From assembly GCF_018403245.1 (NCBI RefSeq), contig NZ_BOSH01000008.1, positions 124,001 through 188,000 on the forward strand: a stretch of DNA of 64,000 bases. The letters are read 5' to 3'. The notes under the pieces were generated by a model. The model searched no databases. It worked only from the letters and a program-made list of their open reading frames with translations, and had not been told where the DNA came from. The position numbers and the translations under genes are program-made. Positions 16,386 to 24,345 of this stretch are shown in pieces (the first letter of the stretch is position 1; each line of letters begins with the position of its first letter). Source of the DNA: Paenibacillus sp. J2TS4 (lineage in GTDB: Bacteria > Bacillota > Bacilli > Paenibacillales > NBRC-103111).

Positions 16386-16471
16386 TGCCAATCTATGGTC
16401 GCAGGCAATTCCTTTTATAACCAAATTTTCCTTTCCCTTTCGTTGTCCTATTCATTACACTTAACTCTTGC
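16386..16471 (+). repeat. 86-bp direct repeat, left copy
   Basis: TGCCAATCTATGGT ... AATTCCTTTTATAACCAAAT ... CTATTCATTACACTTAAC, about 90% identical to 20347-20432 in the same orientation. The two copies bracket the BlaI/M56/secreted-protein module and the ABC relic. Confidence 0.85.
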
Positions 16472-16637
16472 TTATAAAAATAAAAACACTGCTTGACGAA
16501 CTTTTCTCCTTGGGTACCTTTTGGCCGTAAAGAGTGAAGATATCTGAAATAACGATTCGCCGGAAAATTGATATCAATTATTTCATTTGATCTTTGTTAA
16601 CATCATCATGTGAAATTAATGATTTCAGTCGATATTG

Positions 16638-16688
16638 TTGACACCGCGAGACTACAAGTGTAATATAATCTCATAAACTACATTTGTA
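16638..16688 (+). promoter_or_regulatory. blaI promoter with two BlaI-type operators
   Basis: TTGACA (16638-16643), 17-bp spacer, TATAAT-like TAATAT (16661-16666). Two TACANNTGTA dyads lie on it: TACAAGTGTA (16653-16662) overlaps the spacer and -10 box, and TACATTTGTA (16679-16688) lies just downstream. BlaI/MecI family repressors bind TACA/TGTA dyads, so this is probably autorepressed by the BlaI encoded 26 bp further on. Confidence 0.85.
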
Positions 16689-16713
16689 ATTGTAATCACT
16701 GGAGGGGTTTAAT

Positions 16714-17091
16714 TTGAAAGAAATTCCGCGCATTTCCGAGTCGGAATGGGAAGTTATGAAAGTGTTATGGTCCTCAAATCATCCACGAACAGCTAATGAA
16801 ATAAGTGAAATTCTAGTAAGCGATATTAACTGGAGTCCTAAAACCGTCAGAACATTGATAACACGACTGGTTGATAAACAAGCCGTTGGAATTGATCAAT
16901 CTGGAAAGTCATATCTTTATTTTCCTTTGATTGATAAAGAACAAGGGTTACAAATCGAAACGCGATCTTTTCTAAAGAGAATGAAAGGGATAGGATTAAA
17001 GCCTATTCTTGCTCAGTTTATTAACGAACAAAAGCTATCTGAACAAGATATTATGGAGTTGAGGAAGCTTCTAGATCAAAGGGGGAGGTAA
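16714..17091 (+). CDS. blaI: BlaI/MecI/CopY family repressor
   Basis: A 125-residue winged-helix repressor: ISESEWEVMKVLW (start of the HTH domain), TANEISEIL and WSPKTVRTLITRLVDK (recognition region), then a C-terminal dimerisation half that is the usual target of BlaR1 cleavage. It starts at TTG 16714 behind GGAGGGG. The next gene follows by 2 bp and encodes the M56 sensor-protease, the classic partner. Its own promoter carries two TACA/TGTA dyads. The regulated gene is probably the module itself; no beta-lactamase is nearby. Confidence 0.88.
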   Translation: MKEIPRISESEWEVMKVLWSSNHPRTANEISEILVSDINWSPKTVRTLITRLVDKQAVGIDQSGKSYLYFPLIDKEQGLQIETRSFLKRMKGIGLKPILAQFINEQKLSEQDIMELRKLLDQRGR

Positions 17092-17093
17092 TT

Positions 17094-18587
17094 TTGCAGC
17101 TGTTAACCTCTTCATTTAAAACCATTTTGACGACTTCGGCAATGGCCATTGTTATGATTTCTTTCATCTTTTTAATCAAATTTATGCTTAAGGACAACTT
17201 AAAACCTCGCTGGAGCTACCTTTTGTGGATACTGCTTCTTGTCAGGCTGACCATGCCTTGGTCACCGGAAAGTTCGATAAGTGTATTTAACCTTATTTCA
17301 CTTGAACATATGGACAGGGTTATTGATGATCATCAATCAGCCTCATTACCTTCTATAGAGACAGAAAGTTATAACAAGGGAGCAAATAACATTCGAATCG
17401 AGATACCATCATCCAATGAGAAAGGAAAAGATTCAGGAATTTCATTTTGGAATGGATTGTCCATATTGTGGGTAATTGGTATTGGTTTAGTCACCCTATA
17501 TACCATGATTGCTTATATTAGATTTGCAATTTACCAAAGAAGGGAATCCAAATCGTGCCATGATGTGACTTTATTGAAGATATTGGAGGATTGTAAACAG
17601 TCTCTTTCTATCCATCATAAGATCCGACTGCTTGAAACCGATGTAGTAGCTACTCCAAGTCTTTATGGCCTAATAAGACCAAAGATTCTTATTCCCACAG
17701 AGCTGAAAGGTGAGCTTAATGAACAAGAATGGAAGTACATCTTCCTTCATGAAATGTCCCACATTAAGCGTAAAGATGTTTGGGTCAATGGCTTAATGAG
17801 CCTAATTCTGCTTGTTCATTGGTTTAATCCAATAATTTGGATAGCGTACTTTCGAATGCGGGAAGATCAAGAAATCGCATGCGACTCCCTTGCGTTAAGC
17901 AGAATCAGTCAGGAAGAAAGTCGGAGCTACGCCTCAACATTAATTAAGTTGCTAGATTACTGGAAGCAACCCGCTATGTTATCTGGGGTAGTGAATGCAA
18001 CAGGGAATATAAAGTATTTAAAACGGAGGATTTCAATGATTATATCAAAAAAACATTCGTACCGTTGGTCCCTTCTAGGCATGCTCACACTCGTAATCGT
18101 TGCAATATTCACCTTAACGGGGGCAAAATCAAATATAGACGAACAACAAAGGGTCGAACAAGTCGTTCATGATTATTACCGAAGTTTACAAGAAAAGAAT
18201 AGTGAACTCTATTTAAGTTCTATCGCCCACTCACAACATCCCAGCACGAAATATTTTGCAAACAATTTAAAATATTCTGGAGATAATACAACTGAATACG
18301 AGATCATACGGACGGAAAAAATCAACAATTCAAAATATGAAGTATCCATTTCTAAAATAGTAGACGGGCTGGAATATCCAATAATTCCTTATGATGTTAT
18401 CCTTGAAGAGGATGGTTGGAAATATGATCCCAGTACAATAACTATATACCCTAAAGAAGCGTTATTCCAAAGTATTGAAGAAAATGGAGTGAAAATCGCA
18501 GAAAATTCCGGATTTTTCCGGGATGTTCTTAGTGAGAACGACAATTTTATTATCAAAAAGTCAGAGAAGTCGCCTTTATACAACTAA
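17094..18587 (+). CDS. BlaR1-like M56 metalloprotease with a non-PBP outer domain
   Basis: A 497-residue membrane protein. TM segments near residues 12-31, 40-55, 120-142 and 325-343 surround a cytoplasmic M56 zinc protease with HEMSH (219-223) and EIACD (260-264). BlaR1/MecR1 use this protease to destroy BlaI after sensing beta-lactam outside. Here residues 350-497 are not a penicillin-binding domain (no SxxK/KTG); instead they match the mature secreted protein at 18876-19709 (shared RSLxEK, TEYEI, EKINN, YPIIPYDV, IYPK). It starts with TTG behind GGGGGAGG, 2 bp after blaI. The signal detected is unknown. Confidence 0.85.
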   Translation: MQLLTSSFKTILTTSAMAIVMISFIFLIKFMLKDNLKPRWSYLLWILLLVRLTMPWSPESSISVFNLISLEHMDRVIDDHQSASLPSIETESYNKGANNIRIEIPSSNEKGKDSGISFWNGLSILWVIGIGLVTLYTMIAYIRFAIYQRRESKSCHDVTLLKILEDCKQSLSIHHKIRLLETDVVATPSLYGLIRPKILIPTELKGELNEQEWKYIFLHEMSHIKRKDVWVNGLMSLILLVHWFNPIIWIAYFRMREDQEIACDSLALSRISQEESRSYASTLIKLLDYWKQPAMLSGVVNATGNIKYLKRRISMIISKKHSYRWSLLGMLTLVIVAIFTLTGAKSNIDEQQRVEQVVHDYYRSLQEKNSELYLSSIAHSQHPSTKYFANNLKYSGDNTTEYEIIRTEKINNSKYEVSISKIVDGLEYPIIPYDVILEEDGWKYDPSTITIYPKEALFQSIEENGVKIAENSGFFRDVLSENDNFIIKKSEKSPLYN

Positions 18588-18741
18588 TAGTTTTTTTATG
18601 ATAATTAGTCGGTCAAAATAGGTACGGCGAACACATTATGAATTATGTATTACCTTGTTCAAGACTCAATGTTCTCGAAAGCAAGCATTCCATCAAAACC
18701 ATCATACTGGGTCCGATGAATCCATGAGATCGAAAAAATTT

Positions 18742-18768
18742 GCCACTTGGTTATGGAAACCAAGTGGC
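18742..18768. terminator. Perfect 11-bp stem-loop terminator
   Basis: GCCACTTGGTT pairs with AACCAAGTGGC around ATGGA. On the minus strand it is followed by AAATTTTTTCG. It lies between the convergent M56 gene and the secreted paralogue gene and can serve both. Confidence 0.8.
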
Positions 18769-18875
18769 CATTTGCATACATTATTTCGTCTTCTTCTAAC
18801 ATCCTATATATACAACCACTCGCCCATTTTCGAATAAAAAGAAGACGTTTGGCTTAATTGGAGTCGTAGTGCCAT

Positions 18876-19709
18876 CTACCAAACTACATTATATTTTCCG
18901 GTTAACCACGGATAATTAAAATTATATACATTAACTGCATGATATCCATAAATGTAACTAAAGACTGTATATTCTTTTTCGAAGGCGTCAAGAGTTTTAC
19001 TAGTGTAGAATACTCGTTCATCATTATCCTTAACCACATATAATTCTGCTATTACCCAGTTCAATTCATTATCAGGTTGATCATTTGAACCAGGAATAGA
19101 CTCCACACCTAATGCGTTTGGAGAATAAATAGGTACGGACGGTGTTCCATAATTGTAAGTTAAAAAATCTTGTACTCCAATCTCGTTGTGTTTCGAAATT
19201 TTCTTTATTAAGAAACTTTCATTTTCACTCACAACATTATCATAGAACGGAGAATCCTTCTCTAAATAAATACCTAGATTATTAAACTCCCGGGTTAATA
19301 CATCCTTTGGATAAATAATGATTCTTGAATTATCAACTTTCCACTCCCCATTTTCTAGAACAACATCATATGGAATTATAGGGTATTCTTCTCCATCTAA
19401 TGTTTTAGAAACATGTACTTCAAAATTTAAATTATTGATCTTTTCTATTTTTACTATTTCATATTCAGTATTTGAATCTGTATTAGTAAGATTTTTTGCG
19501 AAATACTGTTTATCAGGACTGATAGAATTAGCCACAGACGCTAAATAAAGATTCCCATCTTTTTCGATCAAACTTCTAAAATAGTTATGAACGACCTGCT
19601 CCACCTCTTGCTGTTCTAGATCATTCGAAGCATAAGTCCAACTCGAAAAAATAATTGTAGATACAAAAAGAAAAACGGTAAATAACGACACCATTAACTT
19701 TTTCCCCAT
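18876..19709 (-). CDS. Secreted paralogue of the M56 sensor domain
   Basis: A 277-residue exported protein. ATG 19709 follows GGGAGG; the first ~27 residues form a signal peptide (VSLFTVFLFVSTIIFSSWTYA). Residues about 30-170 align by eye with residues 350-490 of the M56 protein: QVVHxYxRSLxEK, LYLxSxAxS, YFAxNL, TEYEI, EKINN, EYPIIPYDV, IYPK. An extra ~110-residue C-terminal part is unique (ending YNFNYPWLTGKYNVVW). It is convergent to the blaI operon. It may be an effector, decoy or ligand for the same signal as the sensor domain; this is inference. Confidence 0.6.
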   Translation of the reverse strand: MGKKLMVSLFTVFLFVSTIIFSSWTYASNDLEQQEVEQVVHNYFRSLIEKDGNLYLASVANSISPDKQYFAKNLTNTDSNTEYEIVKIEKINNLNFEVHVSKTLDGEEYPIIPYDVVLENGEWKVDNSRIIIYPKDVLTREFNNLGIYLEKDSPFYDNVVSENESFLIKKISKHNEIGVQDFLTYNYGTPSVPIYSPNALGVESIPGSNDQPDNELNWVIAELYVVKDNDERVFYTSKTLDAFEKEYTVFSYIYGYHAVNVYNFNYPWLTGKYNVVW

Positions 19710-20104
19710 AATAAATCCTCCCATTTCATTTTTTTATTATTTTTACCTAATTCGTACCGAAACTATGTATTCACCTCCAATATTTGAACTTATCATATTA
19801 TACAATAATATAGGAAATATTTGTTTAACATATCAATTTTTGGTATTAAATTACCATTGTTTTGAATCTAATGTAACATATTACCTTTTTTGTATAATTA
19901 CTGTATAGTCCTTTTGGATAATAGATTAAAGATGATGTGAGACCATATACCCAATTAATGGATAACCCTAATTGTTTTGAGGAGTTGTAATGCCTTAGAA
20001 ATAGATTTAGCAAGTCAGTTCTACAAAGACTACAGTAACTGATTTAGTTGAGATTAAATACGTAGGAGGTACTTTTGTCGCGGATTACCAAAATTTAATA
20101 GAAC
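19710..20104. other. AT-rich gene-free stretch
   Basis: AT-rich intergenic DNA containing the probable promoter of the secreted paralogue gene. No ORF or repeat of note before the ABC relic at 20105. Confidence 0.4.
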
Positions 20105-20346
20105 CATTTTATTGAAGGATTCATCAATGTTCTGCATTCAATCTCAGGTCCGTAGTTACTAGGGGTTGTTGTCTAGGCATTTACTGTCATAAATATGTAA
20201 GTAATCGGCTAAGCTTTTTTTATTAGAAGGAGTCGTTCTTCGATTGGTCCGTCCTCTTAGACTTCGCTCTTATTTATTGGAATCGCTCTGGAGTTGTCAA
20301 TGACTCCGTTATTCCTCGGTGAAAACATAAGATGGGCAGCCGCCAA
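20105..20346 (+). pseudogene. Decayed 5' fragment of an ABC exporter gene
   Basis: Aligns by eye with the start of the intact gene at 20512: CATTTTATTGAAGGATTC matches CATTTTATCGAAGGAGTC upstream of its ATG, ATGTTCTGCATTCAATCTCA matches ATGTTCCGCATTCAAATTCC, and TATTTATTGGAATCGCTCTGG is identical. About 75-95 bp are deleted inside and several stops are present. It ends exactly where the right direct repeat begins. It is a truncated relic of a paralogue or of a partial duplication. Confidence 0.75.
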
Positions 20347-20432
20347 TGCCAATCTATGGTTGAAGAAAATTCCTTTTATAACCAAATTTTCCTTTCCCTT
20401 TCGTTAACCTATTCATTACACTTAACCTATGC
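20347..20432 (+). repeat. 86-bp direct repeat, right copy
   Basis: About 90% identical to 16386-16471, same orientation. It joins the ABC relic on its left to the short upstream region of the intact ABC gene on its right. Confidence 0.85.
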
Positions 20433-20511
20433 AGCATGCCCCACCCTGTCTTTTTGAAGTTAAGGAGACAATAACGGCTGCTAATGCCATTTTATCGAAG
20501 GAGTCCATCCC

Positions 20512-22263
20512 ATGTTCCGCATTCAAATTCCGGTCCGTCATTATTGGAAGCTGTTGTCCGGCTACCTGCTGCCACAAAAAGCTAGAGTCATCGGATTGGC
20601 TTTTCTTATCGGGGGCGGGATCGTTCTTCAACTGGTCCATCCTCAAATCTTACGTTATTTCATTGACACCGCTTCTGCGGGAGGAGCTTTACAAAATCTG
20701 ATTTCGGCCGCGATTTTATTTATTGGAATCGCTCTGGTCCAGCAAGCGGTTAACGTCGCTTCCGTATATTTTGGAGAAAATATTGGATGGACGGCCACCA
20801 ACGCGATGCGGGGAGATTTGGCCTCCCATTGTCTCAAGCTGGATATGTCCTTTCATAAATCTCATACAGCCGGGGAGCTGATTGAACGGATAGATGGCGA
20901 CGTCAATTCACTGGCCAACTTTTTCTCCAATTTCGTCGTTGTTTTGATGAGCAATCTGCTGCTGCTGATCGGAATTCTCGGACTTTTATATATGGAAGAC
21001 TGGAGGGTTGGGCTGGGCCTTACCGGATTCGTGGCCATCGCGCTGGTCACGATCCAAAAGATCCGCTCCTTCGCCGTCCCCTTCTGGACAAAAGTCAGGC
21101 AAATGAGCGCCCGGTTTTACGGCTTTCTTGGAGAGCATCTGGAAGGAACCGAGGATACCCGGTCGAATGGGGCGACTCCTTATGTGATGAGGCGTTTTTT
21201 ACTGCTTCTACGCGAGTGGGTGCCGGCCCGCGTCAAGGCGGCCATGGGATCTGCGGCTATGTGGATCTCTACTTTGCTGGTTTTTACTATCGGCAATGCG
21301 ATCACCTTCGTTCTATGCGCCTACCTGTGGAAAAGCGGCAAACTGACCCTAGGCGCCATTTATATGATCTTCTATTATACGGAGCTGCTTATTAAACCGA
21401 TCGAAAGAATCCGAACCCAACTGGAGGATTTGCAAAAGGCTGACGCCAGCATCCACCGCATCCGTGAGCTGTTTGCCGTTACTTCTAAAATCAAAGACGG
21501 AGACCGGGAACTCCCCGAAGGAGCTTTAAGCGTCGAATTGGATAGTGTTTCCTTCGGCTACATAGAAGAGGAACAGATCCTTCGCCGCGTCTCGTTCCAA
21601 TTGGAGGCCGGCCGCACACTGGCCATTCTCGGCCGGACCGGCAGCGGCAAGACGACGATCGCCCGGCTGTTGATCCGATTTTACGAGGCCCAGCAGGGAA
21701 CAGTGCGGCTGGGAGATGTTCCGGTGACCGATGTCCGGCTGCACGATCTTCGCCGGAGAATAGGCGCCGTAACCCAGGATGTGCAAATCTTCCAAGGCAC
21801 CGTCCGCGACAATCTGACCTTCTTCGACCGTTCGATTTCCGATTCAGCCATGATCGATATTATCCGGGAGGTCGGTTTAGGAGATTGGTTCTCCGCTCTA
21901 CCGGACGGCCTGGATTCGTCGCTGGATACCGGGGGCAGCGGCTTATCTGCTGGAGAAGCACAGCTGCTTGCTTTGGCCAGAGTCTTCCTGACCGACCCCG
22001 GGCTGGTCATCCTGGACGAAGCCTCTTCCCGTCTCGACCCTGCAACGGAATCGCAGCTGGAGAAGGCGATCAGCAAGCTGCTTCAAGGGCGCACCGCGAT
22101 ATTGATAGCCCATCGGCTGACGACCGTCCAGAGAGCGGATCAGATTGTGATTATGGAACGGGGACAAGTGCTTGAATACGGGGATAAGGAATGGCTGATG
22201 CGGGATCATACTTCGCATTATTATCAACTGCTGGTCGCGGGCAAAATGGAGGTGACCGCATGA
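20512..22263 (+). CDS. ABC exporter half-transporter, subunit A
   Basis: A 583-residue fused permease-ATPase: six TM segments in residues 1-320, then an ATPase with Walker A GRTGSGKTT (about 373-381), signature LSAGEAQLLALAR (about 476) and Walker B LVILDEAS (about 497). The signature has Ala/Glu where LSGGQ is typical. The RBS AGGAG precedes ATG. It overlaps the next half-transporter gene by ATGA. This pattern (two different half-transporters) is typical of heterodimeric exporters of drugs or peptides (BmrCD, YfiBC, TmrAB). Cargo unknown. Confidence 0.87.
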   Translation: MFRIQIPVRHYWKLLSGYLLPQKARVIGLAFLIGGGIVLQLVHPQILRYFIDTASAGGALQNLISAAILFIGIALVQQAVNVASVYFGENIGWTATNAMRGDLASHCLKLDMSFHKSHTAGELIERIDGDVNSLANFFSNFVVVLMSNLLLLIGILGLLYMEDWRVGLGLTGFVAIALVTIQKIRSFAVPFWTKVRQMSARFYGFLGEHLEGTEDTRSNGATPYVMRRFLLLLREWVPARVKAAMGSAAMWISTLLVFTIGNAITFVLCAYLWKSGKLTLGAIYMIFYYTELLIKPIERIRTQLEDLQKADASIHRIRELFAVTSKIKDGDRELPEGALSVELDSVSFGYIEEEQILRRVSFQLEAGRTLAILGRTGSGKTTIARLLIRFYEAQQGTVRLGDVPVTDVRLHDLRRRIGAVTQDVQIFQGTVRDNLTFFDRSISDSAMIDIIREVGLGDWFSALPDGLDSSLDTGGSGLSAGEAQLLALARVFLTDPGLVILDEASSRLDPATESQLEKAISKLLQGRTAILIAHRLTTVQRADQIVIMERGQVLEYGDKEWLMRDHTSHYYQLLVAGKMEVTA

Positions 22264-24077
22264 CAACCTTCCAATTTATGATCAAGCTGATCCGGTATCG
22301 TCCCGGCTGGTATGTGGCGAACATTGTTTTCTGGTCGCTCATCTACTTGTCCCCGATTATTCCGGGATTATTGATCCGCGAATTTTTTAACCGGCTGGAG
22401 CAGCCGGACGGGGCGCGTTTTACCGTCCTGGCCATCATCGCCTTATTGGTGGCGGCCGCGCTGGCCAAAGCGTGCTTCATCCTCTGCGGGTTCTTCATCG
22501 ATACGGTTCATCGATTTATGAACGGATCTTTGGTCCGTCGGAATTTATTCGCACATGTCCTTAGGCAGCCCGGAGCCCGGTCGATCCCCTGCTCGCCCGG
22601 GGAAGCGATCAGCCAGTTCCGGGATGATGCCGATCAGGCGGAGAACGTAGTCAGTTGGACGGCTGACGTCGTTGGAATGTCGCTATTTGCCATCAGCTCT
22701 TTCTTTATTCTGCTGAACATCCATTCCCGGCTGACCCTGTGGGTATTTATGCCGCTGATCGTTATTTTCTCACTTGTCCACCTGCTGACCTCCTGTCTGC
22801 AGGCGTATCGCAGCGCCAGCCGGGAAGCGACCAGCCGGGTAACCGGTGCTATCAGCGAAATGTTCACCTCGGTGCAGGCGATTCAAATCGCTGCGGCGGA
22901 AGACCGGATCATGGAGAACTTCCGGAAGCTGAACGACAACCGCAGAAGGACGATGCTGAAAGACCGGGTATTCAGTCAAGGGCTGGAGGCGACTTTTGCC
23001 AATACGGTCACGATCGGGACGGGCTTCATCCTTATTCTTTCCGCTCAATCGATCCGGGAAGGCTCCTTTACGGTCGGGGACTTCGCTCTGTTTGTTTATT
23101 ATCTGGGGTTTGTTTCGGACTTCATTATGTTCTTCGGCCGCTTTCTGGCCATGATCAAACAAACGGACGTCTCCCTACGAAGAATGACCGGTCTGCTCCA
23201 AGGAGCTCCGGCCGAGACCATCGTCCGCCATCATCCGCTTCACCTGAGAGGCCCGCTGCCCGATCCGGCCGGTCCGATCAATCCCACGACCGATCCGACG
23301 ACTGGTCCGTCCGAGAGTACGGGCTGGCCGGACCGTCGTCTGGAAACGTTGGAAGCGACTGGCCTTACGTATCGGTATCCGGAAACCGGACGCGGAATCG
23401 AGGACATTCGACTGCGTCTTGTCCGAGGTTCCTTCACGGTCATTACCGGAAGAATAGGCTCGGGCAAGACGACGCTCGTGCGGACGCTGCTTGGGCTGCT
23501 GCCCAAAGAAGCCGGAGAAGTGAGGTGGAACGGCACGACCATCGACCAGCCGGACACCTTCTTCGTCCCGCCCCGCAGCGCATATACTTCACAAGTCCCG
23601 AAGCTATACAGTGACACGCTGCAGGAGAACATTGTAATGGGTCTCGGAGAGGAAGGGATGACTATCGACGAAGCGCTCCATCTAGCCGTCATGGAGCAGG
23701 ACGTCGATACATTGGAGAATGGCCTGAATACCGTTATCGGTCCCCGCGGCGTCAAGCTGTCCGGAGGACAAATCCAGCGAACGGCGGCCGCTCGAATGTT
23801 CTACCGGAGTGCCGAGCTGCTGGTCTTCGACGATTTATCGAGCGCACTGGACGTTCGGACCGAAGATGCCCTCTGGGAACGGCTATACAAGCATACGAAC
23901 GCCACCTGTCTGGTCGTCTCCCACCGCAGAACCGCCCTTAAGCATGCCGACCACATTATCGTTATGCGGAACGGACGAATCGAAGCCGAAGGGACGCTGA
24001 CGGACCTGCTGGAAACCAGCGAAGAAATGCGGAGGCTATGGAGCGGTAAATGGGAAGAAACGGAGGATCAGGCTTGA
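22260..24077 (+). CDS. ABC exporter half-transporter, subunit B
   Basis: A 605-residue permease-ATPase. ATG 22260 overlaps the stop of subunit A. Six TM segments are followed by a Pro/Thr-rich linker (DPAGPINPTTDPTTGPSEST) that is longer than usual, then Walker A GRIGSGKTTL (about 396), canonical signature LSGGQIQR (about 499) and Walker B LLVFDDLSSALD, where Asp-Asp replaces the catalytic Asp-Glu. In heterodimeric exporters one site is typically degenerate, and here it would be the one using this Walker B. It partners with the preceding gene. Confidence 0.87.
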   Translation: MTTFQFMIKLIRYRPGWYVANIVFWSLIYLSPIIPGLLIREFFNRLEQPDGARFTVLAIIALLVAAALAKACFILCGFFIDTVHRFMNGSLVRRNLFAHVLRQPGARSIPCSPGEAISQFRDDADQAENVVSWTADVVGMSLFAISSFFILLNIHSRLTLWVFMPLIVIFSLVHLLTSCLQAYRSASREATSRVTGAISEMFTSVQAIQIAAAEDRIMENFRKLNDNRRRTMLKDRVFSQGLEATFANTVTIGTGFILILSAQSIREGSFTVGDFALFVYYLGFVSDFIMFFGRFLAMIKQTDVSLRRMTGLLQGAPAETIVRHHPLHLRGPLPDPAGPINPTTDPTTGPSESTGWPDRRLETLEATGLTYRYPETGRGIEDIRLRLVRGSFTVITGRIGSGKTTLVRTLLGLLPKEAGEVRWNGTTIDQPDTFFVPPRSAYTSQVPKLYSDTLQENIVMGLGEEGMTIDEALHLAVMEQDVDTLENGLNTVIGPRGVKLSGGQIQRTAAARMFYRSAELLVFDDLSSALDVRTEDALWERLYKHTNATCLVVSHRRTALKHADHIIVMRNGRIEAEGTLTDLLETSEEMRRLWSGKWEETEDQA

Positions 24078-24196
24078 CAACCTGCGGTCTCACGGACAAA
24101 CTGAAGGAGAGCTTTATTGCCAGATCCATGGGTGAGCGCTGGCAGTCAAACTCCTGGAACAAGGTGGAATATTATGTCCCCAGTGAAGGGGAATAA
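24074..24196 (+). CDS. Translationally coupled 40-codon ORF after the ABC exporter
   Basis: TTG 24074 overlaps the stop of exporter subunit B (TTGA) and lies 8 nt after GGAGG. It encodes 40 residues (MTTCGLTDKLKESFIARSMG, then ERWQSNSWNKVEYYVPSEGE). The product is hydrophilic and matches nothing I recognise; there is no double-glycine leader. Possible readings: a small accessory or cargo peptide, or the 5' remnant of a gene cut off by the repeats that follow. The coupling signals are good, the function is unknown. Confidence 0.45.
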   Translation: MTTCGLTDKLKESFIARSMGERWQSNSWNKVEYYVPSEGE

Positions 24197-24199
24197 ATG

Positions 24200-24275
24200 T
24201 AAGAGAGTACATGTTCATTCGAAAATCTGGTTAATATCCGAGAAGAGTGCGAAAGTGCATGTCCATTCCCGCCAT
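24200..24275. repeat. TACATGTTCATT / TGCATGTCCATT repeat pair
   Basis: Two units of about 55 bp, GAGAGTACATGTTCATTC and GAAGAGTGCGAAAGTGCATG, with AAAATCTGGTTAATATCC between. They resemble the units at 62440-62520 (AAAGACATGCAGGAGTGCATG, AAGACGTGCAATAGTGCATG). Confidence 0.5.
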
Positions 24276-24345
24276 TTCTTATCAAGATCCATAAGTGCGG
24301 GGCACTTTCTTGAATGTATCATGGCGCAGGAGGTCACCAACCGTA

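Noticed and set aside
17094..18587. True BlaR1 beta-lactam sensor
   Set aside because: The protease part fits, but the outer domain lacks the SxxK and KTG motifs of a penicillin-binding sensor and no beta-lactamase gene is near.
22739..23614. 291-codon plus-strand frame inside exporter subunit B
   Set aside because: It overlaps the real gene in another frame; no RBS, and the long frame follows from high local GC.
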